This document shows, one piece after another, positions 35,713 to 46,984 of a stretch of 64,000 nucleotides of DNA; position 1 is the first letter of the stretch; the number at the start of each line of letters is the position of its first letter. The stretch is from Thysanoteuthis rhombus (taxonomy: Eukaryota; Mollusca; Cephalopoda; Oegopsida; Thysanoteuthidae). The notes below the pieces were generated by a model. That model was not told where the DNA came from and did not search any database. It was given only the letters and a program-made list of their open reading frames with translations. Location of the stretch: NCBI GenBank assembly GCA_963457665.1, contig OY735209.1, forward strand, positions 10,855,814 to 10,919,813, written 5' to 3'. Made by a program: the position numbers and the translations under genes.

Positions 35713-38530
35713 CACACACACATCGAAGTGTTAGCCAAGACTCAATTCCCTACCATTTTCACAAGATTGGGAGGTTTTCCAAATTCTACATTTTCTGTAA
35801 TTATTTTGTAATTTGAAATTTTGAGGGGGGGGGAGAAGCTCAGCTCAAACGGGGAATCGGAAATACGATTCTATTGAGTATTGACCGTTAAACCGCAAGT
35901 GAAAATGCTGGCTAACACTTTGTATATACAATATACTAGTTACGGTACCTGGCATTGCCCGCAAAATAAAATTCAAATGCAGCCTCCCTCTCTTCGGTCC
36001 TGTACCCACACAAAAACAAATATCAACCCTCAAGTCAGCCCCATCTATTTTATGTTTATCCTGGGGTCAAGTTACTCTTGGATACAAATTTGCAGCCTGT
36101 AAGACTAAGTTAGATAGAGAGGTAGGTAGATACACAGCTTGAGCATATTTTTTTTTGTGTTTTTAAATCCTAACCTGAATTAGATACTTGTTTTTTTTCA
36201 ATACTTATTTCTCTCATGCTAAGGCATGTTTGAGAATATGGATTTAAAAATATGATCGAAGGAGTTCTATGCCTGTTTTCTTTACATGCTATGTCGACTA
36301 AAACTTGAGAAATTCAATATCTGCTAAAACATCTGGTTATAAATAAGATAATCATATTTGGATTCAAATTTCCATTTTATCTGTTCAATTACACCTCATT
36401 CTACCCTTTTGAACAGAAAAATCTATTTCACCCCAGGCACAACTATAACTCCCCTCCCCCAAATAGTCTTATGTCTTATAAAAAAATATCTGAGTTAAAA
36501 GTTGAAAAAAATTAGGTGTTTGGCCTTTTGACAGCAAATATCTTAGACTATGCAAAATGAATCCATTTCCACCAAAATTTTAAACAGACTGATATTTTCT
36601 GCATACACCCTTCAGAGCTAAATCGGATATTTCCCGCTTTCCAGGCTGGGATTAGAGTGGAATAAATGATCCCCCTTGCTCATTGTGGCTAAGGATATGC
36701 AACCATCTAGTTCCTGGGAACCATCTCTTCAACCTGCACCTCCCCATTGCACTTGAACAGGTAGGGTCAGGGTCAATCCTAGATGCCTAAGACATCATGA
36801 AGACCAAGTGCAAAAGGAACCAGATAATTTTTATTGCCACCCACATGTTAAACTAGGCATTGTGTTGAAATAACACATGTGGGTGTTGGGGGGTGGGGTC
36901 AATAAACCAACCTCAGAGCGAAGTTAACAGCTGTAAATAAAAGACACCCAAGAAAGGCTGGAAGGTAAAGGCACCCCTCCCAAAAAAAAAACATGGTTAT
37001 AAAAGTTAAACAAAAAACAATTATAATGAGAAAATTAGTCTGAATTAATCAAAATATACGGATTCTTCCTATGAAATTGCTAAGGTTATAATGATAAAAT
37101 CACAATACATTGTACAACTGTTATAATATGGAAGTTGAGGCGTCCATAGTTTCCTACTACATTATAAGCAAGTCCACTGTGTAATGAATTTTCAATTTCA
37201 ACAAACCTTGATCCAAGTTTTCCCAACAACAAGCGAAAATAGGTGCCAAATTATAAAGAATAATTTAATAGTATGATTTACTGTAGATATGGAACTATCT
37301 CCAGAGTGCACTTGGTAAATTTTTTATTAGATTTTGTTTGATCGCAATCCTTTTAGCAAAACATGAGACGGAAAAGAGGAGATGGGTTTCTTTCATTGAC
37401 TACAGATATGTTTTTTGTCCATTTCCTTTTTATAGTATGTGTAACCTGTTAGGCCTAGTTCCAATACAGAGCCAAATTTAACACTGATGGGCCCAGTGCA
37501 TAACATTTCACACAGGCATTTCTTTTTTTGCATTTAGCTATTATTTTGAGGGCCAAATCTACCAAGAATTAGAAATTTTTGTGAATTGCAAAGGTTTGAA
37601 ACAAGTGAAAGAATCATGTTTTGAACATAAGGGTCCATGCACAAACCTCGTTATAAGCAGAGCCGCATTATGTTTGTTATTTACTACTGACTTATGAAGT
37701 ATATCATATACACTTTCATTCAGAAAGTTAATGAATGAATCAAAGGAGTCAAATAGAAACATCTGTTTCTCAAATCCCGAGACATTGAGTCAGTTTTCTA
37801 GTTTACTTGATGACAAAAAAATTCCTGAATGTCTTATTTGTAAAAAAAAAAAAAAAAAAAAAATCTATACATCTCTTCATTCAACACAGCCGTTCATTTT
37901 CTTGGAATCTCATATTGATGTGGGAAAGAAGTTTTTTTCTCAATTGTTTATACTTGATGAAAAAATTCAATGTTCTTAATAGATGATCCTGAAAATGTAA
38001 ACCATCAATTATTGTGGTTGATTCAAGTATACCCATCATATTGAAGCTTGATAAATAATCTAAACAACTGCATATTTATTTGCTGATAATACCTACTAAT
38101 TGCAATGAACTCAACAATAAAAACTGGCATTTTGTTACATTGGGGGGGGGGTAAACTTCCGAAGACAAAACTAAGCTTATCATCCAATGAACATAAACAC
38201 AATATTTTGCCTAAATATCTTCAATTCCCTCAAAGTTATAGATCACCCTCCAAATGGGACCATACAGCCTAATATCATTCTGTGGACCCTATCATTTCTA
38301 TACACAATACACACACTATATACATATATGTATGCTACCTTCCTTTAATTAGAAATTAAGTTAAAATGCTACAATTAACATTAGGTATAAACTACAGGGA
38401 AAAACAAAATTAAGGGCAACAACACCTTGCCCATGTATACAAACATCAAACTAATATCAATACTACAGAGTTCACTACTCTTGACCGGTCAGTCTGCCAG
38501 TTTATGAAAGTATTAGCTAATGAGAGTCCA
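35300..38530. other. Upstream/5'-intron sequence
   Basis: It contains a compound microsatellite (35655-35723), G-runs at 35825-35833 and 38142-38151, and poly-A at 37841-37862. A moderately GC-richer patch at 36600-36980 may be an old repeat, but I could not place it. No gene. Confidence 0.6.
35655..35723. repeat. Compound microsatellite (AC)n(AT)n(AC)n
   Basis: AC runs flank a pure AT run. Confidence 0.95.
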
Positions 38531-38539
38531 CCAATAAAA

Positions 38540-38986
38540 CTAATCACTTGTGATCACCCTTACTGTGTCAAATCTAAAAGCAGTTTTCTTTCCACTGAAC
38601 TTTAAGACATTGTGGTGCAGCACAGAAAGATCATTCAATTCCTTTTTTGATGAAGCATAACAAACTTTGCAGTTCATTTTGGTTTGGCAAAACTTTGGCA
38701 GGAGAAATAGATTCACAAGCTGCCATACTAGCTCCTTCCAGAACTCAGCAATGGAGTATTTCTGTGGTTTCCTTTTTAACTCATTGTCTTGGTGCTCCTC
38801 ACAATACAACTCAAAAAGAATGTGGCAGTTCACAAAGATGTCAATCATGTGAAAAAGTGATGTCTTCCACCATCTCATGCATTTACAGGGTGCAGTGTTC
38901 CAAGACATAACCCAATCGGAACTATCGAATCCATTTTGAGTCTGTAGTATCAAATAGCTTTCAGCTGTTTCACATTGATATTGCAC
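38540..38986 (-). pseudogene. piggyBac-like transposase C-terminal remnant
   Basis: A 148-residue open stretch includes NGFDSSDWVMSWNTAPCKCM, RWWKTSLFHMIDIFVNCHIL and later KMNCKVCYASSKKEL. The pattern G(V/F)D-SD-----Y......(K/R)WWK--FFH-(L/I)D---VN--IL is that of the DDE_Tnp_1_7 (piggyBac) C-terminal part, and the CKVC segment fits the start of the cysteine-rich C-terminal domain. The catalytic DDD region upstream was not found, and one residue in I-VVN is missing. The start codon is arbitrary because this is an internal fragment. PGBD-type domestication is unlikely at this length. Confidence 0.65.
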
Positions 38987-38989
38987 AAT

Positions 38990-39168
38990 CTATTTCTAAC
39001 CTAACTGTTCTTAACAAAATCTGATTGTCTAATGGTTCAATGAGTATTGCATGGTGATCTTTGTTTTGAACGCATTATTTTATTCTAATAGAATCCATTA
39101 TATCACACCAGGAGGAACAATTTTTAAAGGGTTAAATTGGTTTGATACTCCGTTTGGTTCCTAACAGG

Positions 39169-39204
<36 letters not shown>

Positions 39205-40020
39205 TCTTCAAGATCGAAATCTAATAGATAAATTATTCTAATTTATAATCATTTTCATTAAAAATGAGATGAATCAAAATGAAATAATTATTCATGCTAT
39301 ATCCATTTAAAATAAAACTTGTCATATAAATCGATCTACAATAGAAATTACTTGTTAGAGAAGATTTAACTGCTCTGATACATGTCAGCAAGTCATATCA
39401 TGTCATTCTGATAGAGAACTTCTAAAAATCCAGCATTTTGTATGCATTCACAGTCTATTTCAATCTGAGAGGATAGTACCTTCTTATGGAGTCATAAATC
39501 TAACTTATAATTAAAAAAGTTTGTGCATATGTCCATCTCCCAAACTTAGCATCATAGCCAGAGGTATTGAATTGAGGTACCTCTAAAATATGTTAACTTA
39601 AAGAGCGCATTAGACATCAGACAACTACAAAAGGTAGTGGACAGGCGGCATCTCATCGCTAAAATGAAAGATAAGCTTTTTACTTGGAATTTAATACATT
39701 TTTTTTATGTCAAATATGCCTTCAACAACAATCCTAGGCCATTTATAGCCACTTTTCAGCCTGAGCAACATTGGATAGCTTGCCAGTTTCCTATAATTTG
39801 AAAATGCCATATGTTACAGCATATGAGATAGACCTCAATTTTTTTCAAATTCTTGAAAAGTTAAAAAGACCCCCTCCCCCTCTTCATAGCCTTCCAAACT
39901 ATCAGGTTATTTTACTTTGATTTTATCTATTCAAATAACCCCCAGTGGCTGGCTGTTTACATTATTTGCATAGCACAGTAATGTTAGTAAATAACTGATA
40001 AAAGTTCACCTCACCCCCCA
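38990..40020. other. Flank between piggyBac remnant and Penelope-like element
   Basis: Poly-A of about 26 nt at 39174-39199; otherwise nothing recognised. Confidence 0.6.
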
Positions 40021-40120
40021 AGACAGAACTTATATATATATATATAATGTGTACTGTAAAGAGCGAGACAGACTCAGGAGTAAAGTGTTTACAGGTAAGG
40101 TTTATTAATCCTTAGATTTA

Positions 40121-40165
40121 AATTGTCCAGACATGTTTCGGGATTCTTCCCATCTTCAGTGGTAT
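40121..40165 (-). ncRNA. Hammerhead-ribozyme-like motif in the Penelope-like element
   Basis: The minus strand reads CCA-CTGAAGA-T-GGG-AAGAAT-CCC-GAAAC-AT-GTC-TGG. This contains the hammerhead core CUGANGA (40159-40153), stem II GGG/CCC, GAA(A), a very short stem III (AC/GU, loop AU), a GUC cleavage triplet (40132-40130) and a stem I closing CCA/UGG (40162-40160 with 40129-40127). Penelope-like elements are known to carry minimal type I hammerheads with very short stem III. One extra U between the core box and stem II departs from the textbook form, and only 3 bp of stem I are clear. Confidence 0.6.
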
Positions 40166-40769
40166 GTGCTGTGTATGTGTTTAAAATTCCCATGTGGAAC
40201 TAGAGTCCACTATCAGGAGCTATGGCTTGTGGGTAAAATATGTTATAAGGGCTGCTAGAGGCCTCCTGCTGAGTGGGAGAATGTCCAGTTGGGTATCAGG
40301 TCTTTGGTTAAGCAGCAGCAGTTGGTCTCGGGGAGGGCAGAGTATGTCAGGGTAGTGGAGAGTGATGCGGAGTTAGATTTTTTGGTATGCTATGGATAGT
40401 GTAAATGGAGGGGTGGTGAGGTCAAGGAGCTACATAGGTTTCAACCTTATAAGTTATCAAAAATGTGTTGGCTATGATTTGGACAGGAGTTATAACTGGC
40501 TCAGGTGAATTTTTCCTATGGGTCTGGATGACTTTGAAGTTGCCATTATTGAATGTATCTTAGATGTGGGTGTGAGGATATTATTGGTAGGAGTTTAGTG
40601 TATTAGGGTTCTGCGTGATGAGGGTTGTTAAGTTTAGTGTTTAATCTATTAGGATATAGAGTTTTGAGTTTGTTGAACCACATGTCTTTGTGTTTCTCTA
40701 GAACTTCATTTATGTCAATTGGAGTAGTTTTTTCTATTTTTTCTATGATGGTAAAGCTAGCGTCCATGG

Positions 40770-41130
40770 CAAAATTGTGGTCAGGTGTGCGAAAGTGTAG
40801 TTCTACAGGAAGTGGGCTATGATTGTTTTATGACTTAATCCTATGTCTGTAATTGTTGAGTCTAATATTAAATGCCACTCGGACTTGCCTATGTATCGTA
40901 ACTTACATCTATTGCACTCTAGAAGGTATATAATGTTCTTACTGTGGCAGTTGGTGTTGTGATATATGTGGTAACTCTTTTGTGGTAGTGCTTGTGAATG
41001 TGTTAGTGTACTTGAGGTGGTTGCAACATAGACTATTTCTTATGTCGCAAGGTTTGCAGAATTTAGTGGTTCTAGGTGTATTTTTGTGTACAACTTCATT
41101 GTTCATGATATTATTACTACTAATCATGTC
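40770..41130 (-). pseudogene. Penelope-like GIY-YIG endonuclease domain
   Basis: CKPCDIRNSLCC, then NIIYLLECNRCKLRYIGKSE (GIY-YIG core), then after a frameshift FNIRLNNYRHRIKS and ELHFRTPDHNF. The order and the Cys pairs match the endonuclease of Penelope/Poseidon-type elements. Confidence 0.8.
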
Positions 41131-41332
41131 TCTGATGTTTTAGGGCCTGCGGTAAGCGATGACACATGGGTCTGTGAATGTTTCTCTTAGATCTGTTTTA
41201 ATCGTGAGGATGATCCATCTCTTATTGTTGATGTGTGCTAAGGGTGGGAGTGTGTTGTTGAAGGTGGTTATAAGTGGTATGGGGTTAGGTGTGTTATTGT
41301 GGGAAAGTATAAGGGTTTCATCCCTGGGTATT

Positions 41333-41860
41333 CTAGTTGCTTCTTTTTTTTATTTGGTTTTTAATGTCATCAAGTGGATAACCTCGTTGGGTGAAGTATT
41401 GCATTAGGTTATGTTTGTGTCTGTTAAGTTCACTATTTGTAGAGCAGATTCTTCTAATTCTAAGGGCTTGTGAAAATAGTAGGCTTCTTTTTAGGTGTTG
41501 GGGATGGGCTGATTTAGAGTGGAGGTAATTGTGAGTGTCCGTGGGTTTAGTGTAGAGGGTAGTTAGGAGGTTTCTGTTGTTATCTATGTATATGCGGGTG
41601 TCTAGGAAGGCTATGGAGTCAGTGGATGTCAAAGTCAAACTTAATAGAGTCATGTGCCGAGTTTATGTGTGTGTAAAGAAATTATCTAGTTTGGCTTTTT
41701 CGCCTGTATATATGAAAAAAAAATGTCTATATATCTACCATAAAAAATGCAATCGTGATATATCTCTGGGTAAATGTAGGTTTCTTCAAATTTACCCATG
41801 AAGATATTGGCATAGGATGGGGCCGCTACTGTGCCCATGGGGTAGCCTTTCACCTGGAGG
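41333..41860 (-). pseudogene. Penelope-like RT, motif B to thumb
   Basis: KGYPMGTVAAPSYANIFMG (motif B) is followed by FYGRYID-IFF. The second Asp of the catalytic YIDD box is missing and the frame breaks in a T8 run. The frame then carries SIAFLDTRIYIDNNRNLLT, TLYTKPTDTHNYLH and LRIRRICS, the post-catalytic region. Confidence 0.85.
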
Positions 41861-42628
41861 AAGTGTCAATTGTTAATTTGAAGCTATTTAGAGTTAATAT
41901 GTGGTGCATAAGGGTGGTAATTGTTATTGTGCTTGGTTCTTTAGTAGTTCTATTGTTTAGGGCTTCTGTGAGTGTTAGAATACCTTCATCATGTTTGATG
42001 TTGGAGTATAGAGATTTAACATCCATACTGACTAGAAGTGCTTCCTCTGGGATTGCTGTGATGTGTTTGATTTTGTTAAGGAGGTCTGTGGTGTCATGTA
42101 TGTATGATTTAATTTGTGTTGCTAAGGGTTGGATGTAGTGATCTACAAATTTGGATAGTTTGGTAGTGTGGTAGTTCGTGGAGGAGATGACTGGTCTACC
42201 TGGGTTATTTGGTTTGTGGATTTTGGGGAGTAGGTAGAACCTTGCGGGTTTTGTGGAAGTGGGTTTCAGTATATTTTGTGTCCTTTTATCTATCATGTTG
42301 CTGTTATATAATTCTGTTAAGGATTGGGTAATTGTGTTTGTATATTTGTTGAAGGGGTCTTTAGGGAGTTCTTTGTAAAATTCTGTGTTGCTTAATTGTG
42401 AGTTTGCTTCTATAAGGTATTCATCTAAACCCCAGATGACTATGGCTCCACCCTTATCTGCTCTTGTGATTATCAAGTTGGTATTGTTTTTGAGTTTATT
42501 AAGGGCCTTTCGCTCTTTAGTTGTAAGGTTATCATGTGGTAGGGATTGTTGTGTGTTGTTGTAGGTTTTTATGTCTTCTCTGACTGCTAGCTCAAAAGTT
42601 TGAATGGGAGTGTCTATGTTTTGGGGAG

Positions 42629-42630
<2 letters not shown>
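41850..42630 (-). pseudogene. Penelope-like RT, N-terminal and fingers/palm part
   Basis: It stays open in one frame from the AT tract to a stop at about 41850. It includes FELAVREDIKTYNNTQQSLP, the ADKGGAIV block, LPKIHKPNNPGRPVISS (RT motif 2-3 region) and SMDVKSLYSNI, which holds the first catalytic Asp (motif A). The motif B sequence follows immediately in another frame, so there is a frameshift at the junction. Confidence 0.85.

Positions 42631-42720
<90 letters not shown>
42630..42720. repeat. (AT)n(GA)n microsatellite at the Penelope truncation point
   Basis: About 60 bp of AT are followed by about 28 bp of GA. The retroelement coding frame stops exactly at the AT run. Confidence 0.95.
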
Positions 42721-42722
<2 letters not shown>

Positions 42723-42967
42723 CATCAAAGAAAGATATGCTACAGAAAATATACTAAAACAGTTAATTGTAATTCCAATGGATTATAGTCTGCTATATAA
42801 ACCCAGATACAATGTATAATTCCTGATCATTCTTCCTTTCTCTTAAAACTCTTCCAGTCATAAAATCATAGGCAATTGATCTTTTGGTGGCCTTATTTGA
42901 GGTTCTGTTTTCCATGACATTAGTTGCATCGTATTTGCAAAAGTGAACTTAACATAAGGGAAGATTA

Positions 42968-43480
42968 AATACAGTGTCTCACAAAGGTTGGGAAACCCCA
43001 CTCAGAAATAGGAGGGGTGGTAAATTCTTGCTTTCTTTAATGTGTGCGAAGACACACTGGATAAGGAATATACATTAATCTTGGTTGAAAAGTGGAAGTA
43101 TTTGTTTTTGATCACTGGCTTAACTCTGTATAGGCATAGATGCTGCAAGACCATTCACATAATTCATTGTTGATTTCTTGTGTCCAAATCGTCATTATCA
43201 CTTCTTACAAATGATCTATGCTGGTGATTTTCATTGATGCAATCTTCCTTCTCATTATATTCTACAGATTCTCTTTCAGATTGAAGTCTGGTAAATTGAG
43301 CGGCCATTCCAAGAGCATATGATATGATATGATCCTGAATCCATTTCTTACAGGTTATGCCGTATGGCATGGATGACCATTTTACATGAAAATGGTGATG
43401 TTTCTCATCTGCATGAATGGTAGTAGATGTGACACCAAGGTAGTCAAGTACCTCTCTGAATTTTTCTTCACTTACGCTGG
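42968..43480 (-). pseudogene. Tc1-like transposase 3' part, decayed
   Basis: The minus strand 43480-43250 encodes EKFREVLDYLGVTSTTIHADEK-type sequence, then KKWIQDHIISYALG. In a shifted frame it encodes EWPLNLPDFNLKENL, matching the Tc1 signature (D/E)WPAQSPDLNPIENLW. On the far side TACAGTGTCTCACAAAGG at 42966-42983 resembles a Tc1-type inverted terminus at a TA site. Stops and shifts are frequent. Confidence 0.6.
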
Positions 43481-43499
43481 CATACTGCTAAACATGTAA

Positions 43500-43690
43500 A
43501 AATGAATTCAGAAGAATGCTCTCGGAATGGTCACCCAACCAAAAGAGAATCTGTAGAATATAATGAGGAGAAAGATTGCACCAATGAAAATCACCACCAT
43601 AGATCATCTGAAAGAATAAAGTCAATTTGGATGCAAAAAGTCAACGATGAGCAATGCCACAGCCATGCCTTCAATGGCTTCCAATCAAAG
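43500..43690 (+). pseudogene. Second Tc1-like fragment in opposite orientation
   Basis: The plus strand carries LSEWSPNQKRICRI and the same downstream text as the neighbouring minus-strand copy: AGAGAATCTGTAGAATATAA, AAAGATTGCACCAATGAAAA and ATAGATCAT. The two fragments face each other and form an inverted repeat with arms of about 80 bp and a spacer of about 260 bp. Confidence 0.6.
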
Positions 43691-44265
43691 CAGCGATAAA
43701 TACTTCCCTTGTAAACACTAATTTTTCAACTAAGGTTAATACATATTTCTTATCTAGTAAATTTTTGCACAAACAATTGTTAATTTGAAAAATCTCATGA
43801 TTTTTTGATAGTTTCCGAACTTTTGGAAGACTCTGAAGGTGTCCAACAGATTGCACACGCAAACCAACTCAAATTCCAAGTTAATTAGGAAAACATGAAA
43901 AAGAATTTCAAATTCATATGAATGAAGATATACTGAAGACAAGAATGCAAAAAGTAATTGAGATTGGTGGTTTTGAAAGACGAAAATTTCCAAACCAAAT
44001 AAACTTTATAAAACTATCTGATACCAACAAGTCATACATTGATGGCAGTAACTTCAAGTAAGCAAATCAACCTTCACACAGTTTGAGTATTTTTGTGAAC
44101 AAGAATTATGACATCCAACAAATGCAACAACTAAAAATTTATCTAAATTACAAAAATTCTGAACATGATTATTCGAGGCAAGCATAAACACACGACATAC
44201 ACACAAACAAAAATATTTCTAAAACACAAACGAATTTGATAAAATGTTTGAAATTTTTTTTCCAG
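43690..44265. other. Sequence between transposon relics, nothing recognised
   Basis: AT-rich with no coding or repeat signal I could identify. Confidence 0.5.
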
Positions 44266-44273
44266 ATCTAGAT

Positions 44274-44607
44274 CAGCGGTTTTGGAACTTTGAAAACTCA
44301 AGGACCCCTTCCATGGAAGGAAATGTTCTGGCAGATCCCTAGTTTTAGCACTTGGATTTTAGACTGTGTTCAATGAACAATAATAGACTATTTTTGACCT
44401 TTAAAAATCATATCTATTCTAAATAAATTACACTTATTTGAATTCTAATATATGATACAGGTCCATATAACATCATGTTTTTCAATAGCTGTGCAGTGAA
44501 TGATATTGTTTCTCGGCTACAAGATTCACAACGTCAGGTTTAGCAGTAACATTACTGTGAACCATCAAACATTATTTGTTGAACACCCCAAGGGTCCACA
44601 TAGACTG
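44274..44607. mobile_element. hAT-like non-autonomous element (334 bp) with 8-bp target duplication
   Basis: The left end is CAGCGGTTTTGGAACTTTG, followed by AAGGACCCCTT. The right end in reverse complement is CAGTCTATGTGGACCCTTGG. Both resemble the hAT terminus CAGNGGTTCTCAAC...GACCCCTTGG. Flanks are ATCTAGAT (44266-44273) and ATCTACAT (44608-44615), an 8-bp duplication with one mismatch, the length hAT elements produce. There is no internal coding. Confidence 0.6.
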
Positions 44608-44777
44608 ATCTACATCAAATGATTACAAAGTTTGTTTTTTTTTTTTTTTTTGCATACTTAATGATCATGAGAAATTCAACTCAACACAATAAACCAAAAA
44701 TTTCTAAGCTCCAATCACTTTTTTATACTTAATCAAAGGTATTCATCGTTTCCCGAAGAGGTCAAATGAAAGATATA

Positions 44778-45240
44778 CGAGGTGTGGCAAATAAAAACTA
44801 GACTGGGCTATACTTATATAAGTGAAACTGAAGCACAGATGCATTGACCAATGGGTAAGCATAAACAACCCCTGTTAGGCATCACTTCAAGTAGAGATAT
44901 TTTCTTACATGTATAAATGATCAGTTAAAAAAACGATCATATCAATTTGAAATTTTTGGTGCAATTGAACAAAAAGTCAACTGATCCTTATTGTATGCTA
45001 ACTGAGCTTTCTGGAGAAGAATATAAGTCACTTGCATGTGTTACAGTGGCATAAGAGTATTTTGTGATGACTGAGGGGATGTCAAAAATGATGAACATTG
45101 TGGATGTCCATGTCCATTAAAGAACTGGAGAGAATGGAGTGGGGTGAATCTCAAAATTCTTTTGAAATCAAAATAATTGCAGGTGGTCTCAATCGATGAA
45201 CAGATGGTCAATGCATAACACATGGTTCATGCATGCATGC
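44778..45240 (+). pseudogene. Mariner-like transposon 5' remnant
   Basis: It starts TACGAGGTGTGGCAAATAAA, which resembles mariner termini (TACGAGGTGTG...AAAAA). About 250 bp further in, the plus strand encodes RVFCDD-stop-GDVKNDEHCGCPCP, resembling F-WH-RF--G-E-V-DDERSGRP of the mariner linker. Heavily decayed. Confidence 0.45.
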
Positions 45241-45249
45241 AGTGGTTTG

Positions 45250-45633
45250 ACTTACAGGAGCCCAGTATAATTATTTGATAGACATATCCCATGGACTGAA
45301 TAAAAGAAATTTTTCTACAAAGCTAAACAGGAGAAATGAGAATATGCATAAGAGATACGATCAACATGACACTCTCTGAATAAACAGAAAATATTTTCAT
45401 AGCGTGGAAAATCAATTAACTACCAAATTAAAAAAATTGTAAATTTCTAAACCAATTTTTCATTCCATATCTCGAAGTGAACGTAAACAGCAACTAATAA
45501 CAATAAATAAAAATCAAGAATATTGTATGAAGAGATTATTTTTCTCTGTAACCCAAAAAGTTTGTCTTAGCATTTGGAAGATTTAATTATAACTTATTTA
45601 AAAAGTTCACTTTTGATAGTATTATGACAGCTG

Positions 45634-45679
<46 letters not shown>

Positions 45680-46260
45680 TAGGAAGACAGGCAGTTCTCT
45701 CTAGTAAAAGACGAAGTGTTGAAAGAGGATGGAATCATGAAATTACCAGAAATATGTCAAAAGATTGTGGAACAAGAGCCCAATAAAAATCATATCAAAA
45801 TAAATGAACGATAACTAAAGTATGAAAAAAGATCATAGAATTTTCAAGTATAATGTGGTGAATATGAAAAGAAAAGAAAACAGAGGCAGATAGTAATTCA
45901 AGCTTTGAGCTTGTAGCTACTAACTGCTCAGCTTAACAATGACTGGTTACATCTTCAATTTTTATTCACCTATTTTATCAGATTGAATAAATATACATAG
46001 ATTAAGTATTGTAAATCATGACATTTTTTTCTATGTACTTTCATTTTAATTGTGATTGCTCTCAAGCGTAACCAAACTGACTAAGTGCCTTTCAGTTGCA
46101 ATTGAAAGCAACAACAATTAAAATTAAAGTAAATAGAAACAGATGATTGTTAATAATGATTTACCATACTTCATCTAGTAAAATGATAAAATTAGATTGA
46201 ACTGAACAATCAGTCATTAACAAACATAGGGCAGTAAAGGGTTTAATTTGGACTGGCACC
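45250..46260. other. Upstream/5'-intron sequence
   Basis: It contains an (AT)n microsatellite at 45635-45677. Nothing else was recognised. Confidence 0.6.
45635..45677. repeat. (AT)n microsatellite
   Basis: A pure AT run of about 43 bp. Confidence 0.95.
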
Positions 46261-46267
46261 TGTCAAT

Positions 46268-46336
46268 GATTGCCAGTAATTCAATGGTAAAAACAGTTAT
46301 GGAGGGTCACGAGTTCAAATCTCACCAGGAACTTAT
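46268..46336 (+). repeat. tRNA-derived repeat head
   Basis: The A-box-like CAGTAATTCAATGGTAAAA (compare TAGCTCAATGGTAGA) and the B box ACGAGTTCAAATCTCACC lie at tRNA spacing. The acceptor stem is not formed, so it is a SINE head or pseudogene rather than a working tRNA. Confidence 0.55.
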
Positions 46337-46827
46337 TTTGATCTGCAATGGTAATTTACTCACTGCTGAAGGGTACCTGACAAGTTTAATTGCCATTAAA
46401 TTCAACAACAATTAAGAGGAGACAGTAAAAAATGAAAAATAATAGCTGCATTTTGTTGAGATTCACCTATAGTAGAGCTTTTTCTCACTGAAGATAGTTT
46501 ACTTACAACAAAAATATAATAACTAGACAGAAACGAGAAAAACATGTTGAAATAATATTTGTTGTTATACATTATTCCTTGCTAAGGATTTTTCTATGCT
46601 TCATTTCCGAATCTGGAAATAGTTGACAGATATCAAATAAGAAAAAAGAAAATTCAATCTTTTACATATATAATAAACAGTATAATTTTGTGGGTTCTGT
46701 CTGTAACACTGGACTATTTTTGCACTAGGGTAAACATTTCGCTGACAGAAGTACCATATATTCACTATTAGAAGCTATAGTTTCTTCCAAGTGAATAAAT
46801 TCAGTATTTTGTGTCTAAAAGGAGGGG

Positions 46828-46828
<1 letters not shown>

Positions 46829-46859
<31 letters not shown>
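46829..46859. repeat. Poly-A run of about 31 nt
   Basis: An uninterrupted A tract. Similar long A tracts occur at 32709-32740, 39174-39199, 48436-48457, 58320-58350 and 62117-62143. Confidence 0.9.
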
Positions 46860-46861
<2 letters not shown>

Positions 46862-46984
46862 AAAATTTGAAAAGTCTCGACTCAAATATATCTGAATTTC
46901 TTTTACTGGGATTAACAAGTAGGTTGCATAAAATTTTTAAAATAAAAATTACGAAAATGAAAATAAAAAATAAGGATCAGAATG

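Larger units (their letters stand above)
40048..42630 (-). mobile_element. Penelope-like retroelement (RT + GIY-YIG), 5'-truncated and decayed
   Basis: Read on the minus strand. The element begins abruptly at an (AT)n tract (42630) inside the RT N-terminus. It then shows, in order, ADKGGAIVIWG, FYLLPKIHKPNNPGRPVISS, SMDVKSLYSNI, KGYPMGTVAAPSYANIFMG, RYID-IFF, FLDTRIYID, LRETF, the GIY-YIG-type IIYLLECNRCKLRYIG, and FNIRLNNYRHRIKS. This order is diagnostic for Penelope-like elements, which carry a telomerase-related RT and a C-terminal GIY-YIG endonuclease. At least three frame changes are visible: near 41850, at a T8 run in the RYIDD catalytic box near 41712, and within the endonuclease near 40880. 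It is therefore inactive. The 3' non-coding end carries a hammerhead-like motif and stops at a second (AT)n tract (40030-40046). Confidence 0.9.

Noticed and set aside
41850-42476. 208-codon open frame as a host gene
   Set aside because: It is the RT of a Penelope-like element, followed by frameshifts.
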